Positions 52,050 through 60,917 of a stretch of DNA of 64,000 nucleotides are shown one piece after another. The notes under the pieces are model-generated. The model did no database searches. It saw only the letters and a list, made by a program, of their open reading frames with translations, and was not told the DNA's origin. The stretch covers positions 2,108,001 to 2,172,000 of the forward strand of contig NZ_VOQS01000003.1 in assembly GCF_007995085.1 (NCBI RefSeq). Direction: 5' to 3'. The translations under genes and the position numbers were made by a program. Each line of letters opens with the position of its first letter. Position 1 is the first letter of the stretch. The DNA comes from Paraburkholderia azotifigens (GTDB lineage Bacteria > Pseudomonadota > Gammaproteobacteria > Burkholderiales > Burkholderiaceae).

Positions 52050-52182
52050 CGACGCCTCGTCGTAACGGATAGTGGGTGACGGTAAGCCTTCAATGCGGCC
52101 GGTATGGCGTGTTGAAGGCGAGGTGCACATTCTGCCCGTTTCGGGTGCTGTCTGTCATGTACTGCGCGTGCTGCAGCGCGGC

Positions 52183-53487
52183 TTAGAACAGCTCGCGTAT
52201 CCGGTGATACAGCATTCCCAGTTCCAGTGCCGGACCGCGCAGAGCCGGGCCGCCAGGAAAGCGCGCGTGGCGGATACGCGAGAAAAGATCGAGCGCAGCC
52301 GTATCGCCCGCGATGGCCTGCGCGATGATGCGCCCCGCAATGCCCGTCAGCGCCACGCCATGGCCCGAGAAGCCTTGCACATAGAAGTAGTTCGGATCGA
52401 TTGCGCCGAAGTCGGGCGCGCGATTGCGCGTGATGTCGACGTAGCCGCCCCACGCATAGTCGATTTTCGTATCCGCGAGTTGCGGGAAGACGCCGAGCAT
52501 GCGCTTGCGGATATCGTCGGTGAGTTGTGCGGGCGAGGCGCCCGTCGAACTCGCGCGTCCGCCGAACAGTACGCGATGATCCGCCGATACGCGGAAGTAG
52601 TGCAGGAAAAAGTTGTTGTCGCAGATCGCGGTGCGGTCTTTGATCAGCGCATCGGCGCGCTCCTTGCCGAGCGATTCCGTCGCGACGATATACGACGCGA
52701 TGGGCGCGATGCGCGCCGCAATCGTTGCGGGCAGCACGTTGCCGAGCGTCGCATTGCCGCATGCGGCGACGAAGCGGCAGCGTACTTCTCCCGTCGCGGT
52801 GCGCACGACGGGCCGCGCACCGCGTACGACTTCGAGCACAGGCGAGTGCGCAAAGAGTCGCGCCCCCTCGCGACGCGCGGCATCGGCGAGACCGCGGCAG
52901 TACTTGAGCGGATGCAGGTGGCCGGATAATGCATCATGCACGCCGGCCAGATAACATTCCGACGCGATGCGGTCGCGCATGTCGGCGGCATCCACCCACG
53001 ACAGATGCGAGTAACCCCAGCGGTTCGTCGCGGCCTCCATCCATGCGCGCAGATCGGGCACGCGCTTCGCCCTGGTTGCAACCGTCATGAAGCCCGCTGT
53101 GAAATCGCATTCGATTCCATAGCGCCCGATCCTTTCACGCACCAGCTTCACGGCTTCGACCGATAGCGCCCAGGCAGCGCGCGCGCCCTCGAGGCCCAGT
53201 TCTTTTTCGACGATCTCGTCTTTCGCAAAACCGGCGAGCATCTGTCCGCCGTTGCGGCCCGACGCCCCCCAGCCCGGCCGATGCGCGTCGAGCACGACCA
53301 CGGACAGCCCGCGCGCACGGCATTCCAGCGCCACCGACAGGCCCGAGAATCCCGCGCCGATCACACACACATCGGCATCGAGCGTCCCCTCGAGCATCGG
53401 GTCGTCGACAAGCGGACGCGAAGCCGTGGCTTCATAGTACGAGTTGCGGATCAGCGCATCCGCGCGGCGGTCGAGTGTTTCCGTCAC
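52183..53487 (-). CDS. puuB: FAD-dependent oxidase, PuuB type (copy 2)
   Basis: A 434-residue DAO-family flavoprotein resembling gamma-glutamylputrescine oxidase. The Rossmann motif DVCVIGAGFSGLSVALE lies at residues about 39-55, GWGASGRNGGQMLAGF follows, and the C-terminal YVQGFSGHGVALTGIAG binds FAD. The start codon overlaps the stop of the first puuB-like gene by 4 bp. The two proteins are clear but diverged paralogues, so their substrates may differ (putrescine versus another polyamine conjugate). Confidence 0.85.
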   Translation of the reverse strand: MTETLDRRADALIRNSYYEATASRPLVDDPMLEGTLDADVCVIGAGFSGLSVALECRARGLSVVVLDAHRPGWGASGRNGGQMLAGFAKDEIVEKELGLEGARAAWALSVEAVKLVRERIGRYGIECDFTAGFMTVATRAKRVPDLRAWMEAATNRWGYSHLSWVDAADMRDRIASECYLAGVHDALSGHLHPLKYCRGLADAARREGARLFAHSPVLEVVRGARPVVRTATGEVRCRFVAACGNATLGNVLPATIAARIAPIASYIVATESLGKERADALIKDRTAICDNNFFLHYFRVSADHRVLFGGRASSTGASPAQLTDDIRKRMLGVFPQLADTKIDYAWGGYVDITRNRAPDFGAIDPNYFYVQGFSGHGVALTGIAGRIIAQAIAGDTAALDLFSRIRHARFPGGPALRGPALELGMLYHRIRELF

Positions 53488-54803
53488 AGCAAGTCCTTCA
53501 TCCGATACCAGGCCATTGCAAGCACGAGCGCCGGCGTACGCAGCATCGCGCCGCCGGGAAAGTCGCGATGGCGGATTCTACCGAACAGATCGAAACGCGA
53601 CGCCTGACCGTCGATGGCTTCGGCGATCAGCTTGCCCGCCAGACCTGTCGTATTGACGCCGTGTCCCGAGAACCCTTGTGCGAAATAGACGGTCGGCGCG
53701 AGTCGGCCGAAATGCGGCGCGCGGTTCATCGTGATGTCGACGAAGCCGCCCCACGCGTAATCGACCTTGACGTCGTCGAGTTGAGGGAACGTCTTCAGCA
53801 TGTCGCGGCGCATCGCTTCGCCGAGATTGTGCGGAGCCAATGTCGAGTAGCTGACCTTGCCGCCCCAGAGCAGACGGTTGTCGGGAGAAGGGCGGAAGTA
53901 GTCGAGCACGAAGCGGCTGTCGCAAACTGCCGCGCGTGCAGGCATCAGGGCGGCGGCACGTGCCGCGTCGAGCGGCTCGGTCGCGATCACATACGTGCCG
54001 ACGGGCATGATCTTGCGCGATACGTCGGGCGCAAGCGAGCCGAGCCATGTATTGCAGGCGAGCACGACATACGATGCACGCACGGTGCCGCGTGCCGTTT
54101 CAACGACATGCGTGCCGTTTTCGCTGCGCAATGCGGTGACGCAACTGTCTTCATGGATTCGCGCGCCGCTTTCGACTGCCGCACGTGCAAGTCCCAATGT
54201 GTAATTGAGGGGATGCAGATGCCCGCTGTCGGGATCGAACAGTCCGCCCAGATAACGCGACGATTGCACATACTGGTCCATATGCGCGCGTTCGACGTAA
54301 CGAAAACCCTCGTATCTGAAGCGCTTTTTCGCGTCGTCGCGCCACGCGCGCAATGCATCGGCATGGGCAGGCTTGTTGGCGGCCGTCAGATAGCCCAGCG
54401 TCAGATCGCAGTCGATATGATGCTTCGCGACGCGCTCCTTCACGATATCCAGCGTTTCGAGGCCCATTTCCCACATGCGCTGCACGTCGCCTGCGGGCAT
54501 GTACTTCGCAAATGTATCGATATCGCACGCAAAGCCGCCGATCATCTGTCCGCCATTGCGTCCGCTCGCGGCCCAGCCCACTTTCGACGCTTCCAGCACG
54601 GCCACGGTATGCCCGCGTTCGGCGAGATTGAGCGCGGCGGAAATGCCCGTCAGACCCGCGCCGATTACGCAGACATCGACGCTGATGTTGTCGTCCAGTG
54701 GCGGATGACGTGTGGAATCGTTGGCGGTCGCCGCGTACCAGGACGCGGCATGAGGCTGGTTGGCGAGTTTGAGCATAGGCAGTCTGAGAGAAGGGTACGG
54801 CAT
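53484..54803 (-). CDS. puuB: FAD-dependent oxidase, PuuB type (copy 1)
   Basis: A 439-residue gamma-glutamylputrescine oxidase-like flavoprotein: DVCVIGAGLTGISAALNLAE (about 43-62), VGWAASGRNGGQMIGGF and FAQGFSGHGVNTTGLAGKLI. It would oxidise gamma-glutamylputrescine to the aldehyde, releasing ammonia and peroxide. The 27-bp longer start at 54803 (MPYPSLRLP) or the internal MLKLANQ at 54776 are both possible. It lies 21 bp after the DUF3138 porin stop, in the same direction. Confidence 0.86.
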   Translation of the reverse strand: MPYPSLRLPMLKLANQPHAASWYAATANDSTRHPPLDDNISVDVCVIGAGLTGISAALNLAERGHTVAVLEASKVGWAASGRNGGQMIGGFACDIDTFAKYMPAGDVQRMWEMGLETLDIVKERVAKHHIDCDLTLGYLTAANKPAHADALRAWRDDAKKRFRYEGFRYVERAHMDQYVQSSRYLGGLFDPDSGHLHPLNYTLGLARAAVESGARIHEDSCVTALRSENGTHVVETARGTVRASYVVLACNTWLGSLAPDVSRKIMPVGTYVIATEPLDAARAAALMPARAAVCDSRFVLDYFRPSPDNRLLWGGKVSYSTLAPHNLGEAMRRDMLKTFPQLDDVKVDYAWGGFVDITMNRAPHFGRLAPTVYFAQGFSGHGVNTTGLAGKLIAEAIDGQASRFDLFGRIRHRDFPGGAMLRTPALVLAMAWYRMKDLL

Positions 54804-54824
54804 GCGCCGCTCCCGCCGTGCGTT

Positions 54825-56411
54825 TTAGAACGAATAGATGAACTGTGTGGCCAGCAGATCGTTCGACTTGCTATACGAACCGTCGTTGCGCAGGAACACA
54901 TTCTGGTTCGCCCAGTCGTGACGATATTCGACCTTGACGGTGATTTGCTGCGTCGGGAAGAACAGCAGATCGAGCGCAATGTCCTGACGGTTCGCGCCCT
55001 TGCATTCGAAGCCGAGACCGCCGTTGGCCTTCGATTTCGCAAGACAATCCGCGCCGATACCGAAGCCGTTGTTTACGTCCATGCCGTTCGAGTTCAACGC
55101 GATGCCGCCACCGCCGCCGCCGTTCTTGCTGTTGACGAGCAGGTCATAGCGCAACGTTGCGCCCATGCGGCCTACGACAGGCACGTTGAACTTGCGGTGC
55201 GCGAGCAGCGACAGGCCATACCATTGCGCCTGGCCGCCGTTGAACGCCGCGTTCTGCTGCTGGCCGTAGTCGAATTCCGCGTTGTACTGCACGTCGGCAA
55301 GCAGGTAGGTCGCGTCCACTTCGCCGAAGAAGAACGTGCCGCCCGAACTCGGTGCCTGGCCGCCCACGCCGTAGGTGACGTTGCCCGTCGTCGCATCGAC
55401 CGCGCTCGGCAGCGTCTGGCGGCCGATATTGATCGAGCCGCCGATATCGAGCGCGCTCGACCACGTGTAGTCGGCCCGTGCGGTGAAGGTCGGAATCTTG
55501 TTGCTCGTCGTGATCGGGTCGCCCAGCGCATTCGTGCCCGTCTGCGTGACGGCGCCATACGTGCGGTACTGTTCGTTGCCGAGGAAGAACTTCCACGCCC
55601 AGTTGCCCTTCGTATAGTTCGCGCCGACGCCGACATAGCTGCCCGGATCGGAGAAGTCGTACAGCAGGTTGTGCGTGAGCGTCAGCATCTGATTCGACTG
55701 CTGCACTTCATAGCCGCCGAAGCTCGGAATCAAACCGGCGACGAACGTCGTCGATCCCGTCAGCGGCACGTTGACCACGGCCGTGTTCAGGATGTTGTTG
55801 CCGATCTCGCCATGCGAGTTCTGCAGCAGCGTGATGCCGTTGCCGCGGTTCGGCATCAACGTGATTTCCGCCGACGGCGCCATCGGGCCGACACCGAAGG
55901 TCTTCTTGATGTCGAGATACAGATCGCCGAACGTGCTGTTGTAGTAGTTGTAGGCGCTTTCGTGGTTCGCGAACAGGAACGACGACGAGCTCTGCGCGCG
56001 GTTGTAAATGTACGTCGGGTCGATATAGCCCGTCACCGAGAGGCCTGCAATCGGCCCTGTCTGCGCAGCGTCTTCCAGCGAGTCCACCTTCAGCTGCTGA
56101 TTCGCGATCTGCTGCTTCATGGTGGTCACGTCGTCGTTGGTGAGCCGCGCGGGCGCCTTGCCGTAATCGGGCGACGAAATATCGACAGCGGGCGCGGCCG
56201 CCAGCGCAGGCGCGGCGGCCGTTCCCACAGCAGGCTTCGCAGCGGGATTCGACGCGGGATTCGACGCAACCTGCGCACGCAATTCCTTCACTTCCTTTTG
56301 CAGCGCATTGAGTTGCTGCTGAAGCGCCTTGATCTGTGCGCTGGTCGAGTCCGCGAATGCGGCACCCGGCAGAGCCCCCGCTACCAGCAGACAGATGAGT
56401 TTCTTTCTCAT
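54825..56411 (-). CDS. DUF3138 outer-membrane porin-like protein
   Basis: A 528-residue exported protein. A signal peptide (about 1-20, ending GAAFA) is followed by a coiled coil (SAQIKALQQQLNALQKEVKE), an Ala/Pro linker and a long beta-strand-rich barrel ending in FIYSF, the C-terminal aromatic typical of outer-membrane barrels. Content matches DUF3138, a Burkholderia family. Lying between the permease gene potI and puuB, it may be the outer-membrane channel for polyamines. CAAGGAGAAAA precedes the ATG at 56411. Confidence 0.84.
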   Translation of the reverse strand: MRKKLICLLVAGALPGAAFADSTSAQIKALQQQLNALQKEVKELRAQVASNPASNPAAKPAVGTAAAPALAAAPAVDISSPDYGKAPARLTNDDVTTMKQQIANQQLKVDSLEDAAQTGPIAGLSVTGYIDPTYIYNRAQSSSSFLFANHESAYNYYNSTFGDLYLDIKKTFGVGPMAPSAEITLMPNRGNGITLLQNSHGEIGNNILNTAVVNVPLTGSTTFVAGLIPSFGGYEVQQSNQMLTLTHNLLYDFSDPGSYVGVGANYTKGNWAWKFFLGNEQYRTYGAVTQTGTNALGDPITTSNKIPTFTARADYTWSSALDIGGSINIGRQTLPSAVDATTGNVTYGVGGQAPSSGGTFFFGEVDATYLLADVQYNAEFDYGQQQNAAFNGGQAQWYGLSLLAHRKFNVPVVGRMGATLRYDLLVNSKNGGGGGGIALNSNGMDVNNGFGIGADCLAKSKANGGLGFECKGANRQDIALDLLFFPTQQITVKVEYRHDWANQNVFLRNDGSYSKSNDLLATQFIYSF

Positions 56412-56449
56412 GCAATTTTCTCCTTGTTTGTCGTATTGCGAAGAACTTC

Positions 56450-57361
56450 TTATGCGTTGGCCGTATCGAGTTTCTTGCGAGCCACGGCAGGGCGTGTGGT
56501 GGTGGCTGGCGCATCGGCGGCGTCGGCGACGGCGAACGCCATTTGCATGTCGCGGGTGCGCTTGCGCTCGCGCATCAGCATCCATTGATTCACGGCAATC
56601 ACGCCGATCGTCACGGCCGTGATGAACAGCGTCGCGAGGGCATTCATTTCGGGGTTGAGGCCGAGCCGCACGCGCGAGAACACGACGAGCGGCAGCGTCG
56701 TCGAGCCTGGGCCCGAGAGGAACGCAGAAAGCACGAGATCGTCGATGGACAGCGTGAACGACAGCATCCAGCCCGACAGCAGCGCCTGCGAGATCAACGG
56801 CAGCGTAATGACGAAGAACACCTTGAACGGTGTCGCGCCGAGATCGAGCGCGGCTTCCTCGAGCGACTTGTTGAGTTCCTTCACGCGCGATTGCACGATG
56901 ATCGCGACATACGACACGCACAGCATCACGTGGCCGATCCACATCGTCAGCACGCCGCGTCCCTTGGGCCAGCCGATCATCTGTTCCAGCGCAACGAATA
57001 GCAGCAGCAGCGAAATGCCCTGAATGACTTCGGGAATCACGAGCGGCGCATTGATCATCCCCGCGAAAAACGTGAAGCCGCGAAAGCGCCCAAAGCGCGC
57101 GAGCACGAAGCCCGCCCACGTGCCGATCACGACGGATGCACACGCCGTCATCAAACCGATCTTCAACGACAGCCACGCAGCCGTGAGCAGTTCGTCGTCG
57201 TGCAGCAGTGCGCCGTACCATTTGAGCGAGAAGCCGGACCAGACGGTGACGAGCTTCGATTCGTTGAACGAGAACACGACGAGACTGATGATCGGGATGT
57301 ACAGAAAGAGAAATCCGAGCGTCAGTACCGTTGCGGATAAAGGCTTATTCGGCTTGATCAT
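56450..57361 (-). CDS. potI: Putrescine ABC transporter permease PotI
   Basis: A 303-residue inner-membrane permease with six helices. The EAA loop EELNK..EEAALDLGATPFKVFF, seen here as SLEEAALDLGATPFKVF, contacts the ATPase PotG. Strong resemblance to PotI/PotC: ESKLVTVWSGFSLKWY near the N-terminus. It overlaps potH by 4 bp (57358-57361). The C-terminal 25-residue Ala-rich tail is longer than in E. coli. Confidence 0.92.
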   Translation of the reverse strand: MIKPNKPLSATVLTLGFLFLYIPIISLVVFSFNESKLVTVWSGFSLKWYGALLHDDELLTAAWLSLKIGLMTACASVVIGTWAGFVLARFGRFRGFTFFAGMINAPLVIPEVIQGISLLLLFVALEQMIGWPKGRGVLTMWIGHVMLCVSYVAIIVQSRVKELNKSLEEAALDLGATPFKVFFVITLPLISQALLSGWMLSFTLSIDDLVLSAFLSGPGSTTLPLVVFSRVRLGLNPEMNALATLFITAVTIGVIAVNQWMLMRERKRTRDMQMAFAVADAADAPATTTRPAVARKKLDTANA

Positions 57362-58335
57362 TTCGCGCCCTCCAGTTCCTTGACCTGGTAGTACTGGAAT
57401 ACGGCCATCGGCACGAGCAACAGCAGCACCATCGCTACCGTCACGGCGGATGCCATCGGCCAGTCCATGTCGTTGAAGAACTCATCCCACATCACGCGGC
57501 CGATCATCAGCGTGTCAGCGCCGCCGAGCAGTTCGGGAATCACGTACTCGCCAACGGCAGGAATGAATACGAGCAGCGAGCCCGCGATGATGCCGTTCTT
57601 CGACAGCGGCAGCGTGATGCGCGTGAACGCTGTCCACGGCTTTGCGCCGAGGTCGTAGGCGGCTTCGAGCAGCGTCAGATCCATCTTCACGAGATGCGCG
57701 TAGAGCGGCATCACCATGAACGGCAGATACGAATAGACCATGCCGATATAGACGCCGATATCCGTGTGATACAGACGGAAGGGCGTATGAATGACCCCGA
57801 GCGCAATCAGCGTGTGATTGAGCAGGCCGTCGTCTTTCAGAATGCCGATCCACGCATACACGCGAATCAGGAACGACGTCCAGAACGGCAGCATCACGCC
57901 CATCATCAGCAGGTTGCGTGTCGCGGGCGCCGAGCGCGCGATGTAGTACGCAATCGGATAGCCGATCAGCAGACAGCAGACGGTCGATACGGCCGCCATC
58001 TTCAAAGAGCTGAGGTAGGTCGCGACGTACAGGCTGTCCTGCAACAGAAATGCGTAATGGCTCAGCTGCAGCGCGAAATGCACGACGCCGTCCTTCACGC
58101 TGAGCAGTTCCGTGTAAGGCGGAATGCCGAGGCGCAGATCGGCGAAGCTGATCTTCAGCACCAGGACGAACGGCAGCGCGAAGAATACGGTGAGCCAGAT
58201 GAACGGAATGCCGATCACGGTGCTGCGGCCCGAAGGCAGAAGCTTCGCGAGGCGCTGTCGGGTCGATGCGAGCGCAGGGCTCACATGACGTGCGGCGCCC
58301 ATTTGCGCCGCGGTGGGTTGGGCGGGATTTCTCAT
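57358..58335 (-). CDS. potH: Putrescine ABC transporter permease PotH
   Basis: A 325-residue permease partner of PotI. A 40-residue cytoplasmic head precedes six helices; the coupling loop LLEAAYDLGAKPWTAFTRI is intact, and IPAVGEYVIPELLGGADTLM is a PotH/PotB signature. Start and stop each overlap the neighbouring genes by 4 bp (potG end 58332, potI start 57361). Confidence 0.92.
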   Translation of the reverse strand: MRNPAQPTAAQMGAARHVSPALASTRQRLAKLLPSGRSTVIGIPFIWLTVFFALPFVLVLKISFADLRLGIPPYTELLSVKDGVVHFALQLSHYAFLLQDSLYVATYLSSLKMAAVSTVCCLLIGYPIAYYIARSAPATRNLLMMGVMLPFWTSFLIRVYAWIGILKDDGLLNHTLIALGVIHTPFRLYHTDIGVYIGMVYSYLPFMVMPLYAHLVKMDLTLLEAAYDLGAKPWTAFTRITLPLSKNGIIAGSLLVFIPAVGEYVIPELLGGADTLMIGRVMWDEFFNDMDWPMASAVTVAMVLLLLVPMAVFQYYQVKELEGAK

Positions 58336-59495
58336 TGCGTCAGCACCACGCCGCTCGACGGCGACCAGGAGACGAACACGTCGTCGTTATAGGCGGGCGC
58401 ACCTTCACTCATCAGGTCCGAACTGGAGAGATTCGACACGACGGTCTTGCCGCTCGGCAGACGCACGTGATACAGCGAATAGCTGCCCATGTAGGCCACA
58501 TCCGTCACGACGCCGCGTGCCCAGTTGTGCACCGCGCCCGGCTTTTCGCGCGACACGCGCACGCGCTCGGGGCGCACCGAAATGCCGACGGGCATGCCGA
58601 GCGGTCCTGTCACGCCATGGCTCACGTACATGCGCGCTTCGAGGTCTTCGCTCTCGACGAAGATATGATCGGGCTCGTCTTCGACGACCACGCCGTCGAA
58701 CAGATTGGTCGAGCCGATGAATTCGGCGGAGAAGCGGCTGTTCGGAAACTCGTACACCTGAGAAGGCGAGCCGATCTGCACGATGCGGCCTTCGCTCATG
58801 ACGGCGAGCCGGCTTGCCATCGTCATCGCTTCTTCCTGATCGTGCGTGACCATCACACAGGTGACATCGACTTTCTCGATGATGTTCACCAGTTCGAGTT
58901 GAGTCTTCTGGCGGATCTTTTTATCGAGCGCGGACATCGGCTCGTCGAGCAGCAGAAGCTTTGGGCGTTTCACCAAAGAACGCGCGAGTGCGACGCGCTG
59001 CTGTTGACCGCCCGACAGCTGATGCGGCTTGCGCTTCGCGTACCGGCTCATCTGCACGAGATTCAATGCATCGGCGACGCGTTCCCTGATCTCGTTCTTC
59101 GGCGTGCCTTCCTGCCGGAGTCCGAAGGCGACATTCGACTCGACCGTCATGTGCGGAAAGAGCGCATACGACTGGAACATCATGTTCACGGGGCGGCGAT
59201 AGGGCGGCAAGGTCGCCAGGTCTTCGCCGTCGACATAGATCTTGCCGGACGTGGCCGTCTCCAGGCCCGCCAGCATGCGCAACAGCGTGGACTTGCCGCA
59301 GCCCGAGCTGCCGAGCAGCGCGAACAGTTCGTTCTTCGCGATGCTCAGATTGACGTTGTCGACAGCCGTGCTGTCGCCGAATTTCTTCACGACGTTTTCG
59401 ATGCGGACGAACTGATCCGCTTCCGCTTTCGTCGCATTCATAGTCATGGGCTGCGTGGCCGCATTCGCTGTTTGCGTGGTGTGCGTCGTATTCAT
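58332..59495 (-). CDS. potG: Putrescine ABC transporter ATPase PotG
   Basis: A 387-residue ATP-binding subunit. Walker A LLGSSGCGKSTLL, signature LSGGQQQRVALARSL, Walker B KLLLLDEPMSALD and the H-loop MVTHDQEEAM are all present; a TOBE domain follows (GISVRPERVRVS). The start MNTTHTTQT at 59495 is chosen; a GTG in frame at 59525 would add 10 residues and lacks a better ribosome site. Lies about 210 bp downstream of potF with inverted repeats between. Confidence 0.9.
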   Translation of the reverse strand: MNTTHTTQTANAATQPMTMNATKAEADQFVRIENVVKKFGDSTAVDNVNLSIAKNELFALLGSSGCGKSTLLRMLAGLETATSGKIYVDGEDLATLPPYRRPVNMMFQSYALFPHMTVESNVAFGLRQEGTPKNEIRERVADALNLVQMSRYAKRKPHQLSGGQQQRVALARSLVKRPKLLLLDEPMSALDKKIRQKTQLELVNIIEKVDVTCVMVTHDQEEAMTMASRLAVMSEGRIVQIGSPSQVYEFPNSRFSAEFIGSTNLFDGVVVEDEPDHIFVESEDLEARMYVSHGVTGPLGMPVGISVRPERVRVSREKPGAVHNWARGVVTDVAYMGSYSLYHVRLPSGKTVVSNLSSSDLMSEGAPAYNDDVFVSWSPSSGVVLTQ

Positions 59496-59632
59496 GTGTG
59501 ACCGTTTTTTGCGGATCGCAGGCACGAACGGGCCCTGGCGAGGCGCGCGAAGCGCTCGCAGGATCGTGCTGCAATCGGGGAAACATGGGGCTGCGCGCGA
59601 GGCGCAGACTGACTGCGCGACTGCTCTACGGC

Positions 59633-59652
59633 GAGGGATCGAGCGATCCCTC
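59633..59652. repeat. Hairpin between potF and potG
   Basis: A 9-bp inverted repeat (GAGGGATCG/CGATCCCTC, 2-nt loop). With the longer repeat at 59683-59726 it may reduce read-through so the binding protein is made in excess. Confidence 0.5.
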
Positions 59653-59682
59653 TACCGCTTCATTCAGTTCCCTTTCATGTCC

Positions 59683-59726
59683 CTGAAAACCGGCGTTAAA
59701 TCACGAGTTCAATGGCCGGTTTTCAG
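59683..59726 (-). terminator. Inverted repeat overlapping the potF stop codon
   Basis: CTGAAAACCGG (59683-59693) pairs with CCGGTTTTCAG (59716-59726); the right arm lies in the last potF codons. The 22-base loop is long and there is no clear T-run, so attenuation is only suggested. Confidence 0.35.
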
Positions 59727-60830
59727 TTGTGCCCAAAGGCGGTTTTCGAGCCGCAGAATTTCCGTCGGCATCGGTTTCATCAGCGTCATCCTGGCGATCA
59801 CGTCGTCGGCCGGATAGACCGTCTGATCCTGCGCGACAGCCGGGGTGACGAACTGGCGCGCGGCGCGATTGGCGGTGGGGTAGAACACTTCGTTGGTAAT
59901 GGCTGCGTTGTTCTTCGGGTCGGAGATGTAGTTGATCCACTTCATGGCCGCTTCGGGATGCGGTGCATCCTTCGGCACGACCATCACGTCGAACCACAGC
60001 AGTCCGCCTTCCTTCACATTCGAGAACCTGATCTCATACGAACGCTTTGCTTCCTGCGTGCGGCGCCGCGCGATGCCGACGTCGCCGGACCAGCCCACCA
60101 CCACGCAGACGTCGTTGTTCGCGAGGTCGTTGATGTAGCCCGAAGAATTGAATTGCGTGATGTACGGGCGGACCTTTTTCAGCACTTCATAGGCGGCCTG
60201 GTAGTCGCCGGGATTCGTGCTGTTCGGATCCTTGTGCATGTACTGCAGCGTCGCGGCGAACACGTCAACGGCCTGATCGAGGAACGACACGCCGCAGCTC
60301 TTGAGCTTCGACAGATTGGCGGGATCGAACACGAGCGACCAGCTGTCGACAGGCGCATTCGCACCGAGTACTTTCTGCACGGCCTGCACGTTATAGCCGA
60401 TGCCGTCCGTGCCGTACGCCCACGGCACGCCGTACTGGTTGCCCGGATCCGCGTCGGAGATCAGTTTCATCAAGGTCGGATCGAGATTCTTCAGGTTGGG
60501 AATCTGCGCCTTGTCGAGCTTCTGGTAGACGCCGGCCTGAATCTGCTTGGCCATGTAGTTCGACGTCGGCACGACGATGTCGTAGCCCGAACTGCCCGCG
60601 AGCAGCTTGGCCTGCAGCGTGTCGTCGCTGTCGTAGTTGTCGTATTTGACGTGGATGCCCGTCTGTTTCTCGAAGTTCGGAATCGTGTCCTTCGCAATGT
60701 AGTCGGACCAGTTATAAACATTCAGTTCCGTGTCGGCAGCGTGCGCCGGCGTAGCTGAGAGTCCTGTGATGCCGGCTGCGGCGAGCAGTGCGGCCCCCGC
60801 GACCGCGTGACGAAGATACCAGACGCTCAT
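59709..60830 (-). CDS. potF: Putrescine-binding periplasmic protein PotF
   Basis: A 373-residue spermidine/putrescine-binding protein. The signal peptide (about 1-32, ending PAHA) precedes ELNVYNWSDYIAKDTIPNFE, the characteristic PotF/PotD opening with the ligand-contact Trp and Asp. WAYGTDGIGYN and GWSGDVGIARRR continue the binding site. The start at 60830 (MSVWYL) has AAGGGAAATC upstream. First of the pot genes; the aminotransferase gene is upstream at 60918. Confidence 0.93.
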   Translation of the reverse strand: MSVWYLRHAVAGAALLAAAGITGLSATPAHAADTELNVYNWSDYIAKDTIPNFEKQTGIHVKYDNYDSDDTLQAKLLAGSSGYDIVVPTSNYMAKQIQAGVYQKLDKAQIPNLKNLDPTLMKLISDADPGNQYGVPWAYGTDGIGYNVQAVQKVLGANAPVDSWSLVFDPANLSKLKSCGVSFLDQAVDVFAATLQYMHKDPNSTNPGDYQAAYEVLKKVRPYITQFNSSGYINDLANNDVCVVVGWSGDVGIARRRTQEAKRSYEIRFSNVKEGGLLWFDVMVVPKDAPHPEAAMKWINYISDPKNNAAITNEVFYPTANRAARQFVTPAVAQDQTVYPADDVIARMTLMKPMPTEILRLENRLWAQLKTGH

Positions 60831-60917
60831 GTTGATTTCCCTTGAAGAAAAGTCCGGCATGAGCGTGTGTCGCGTGACGGATGCGTCACGACGCCCGCGC
60901 CGGTGGTCTGACTGCCG

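Noticed and set aside
53475..56588. Very long plus-strand open frame (1037 codons) opposite puuB and the porin
   Set aside because: It spans several genuine minus-strand genes; composition is that of antisense in GC-rich DNA.
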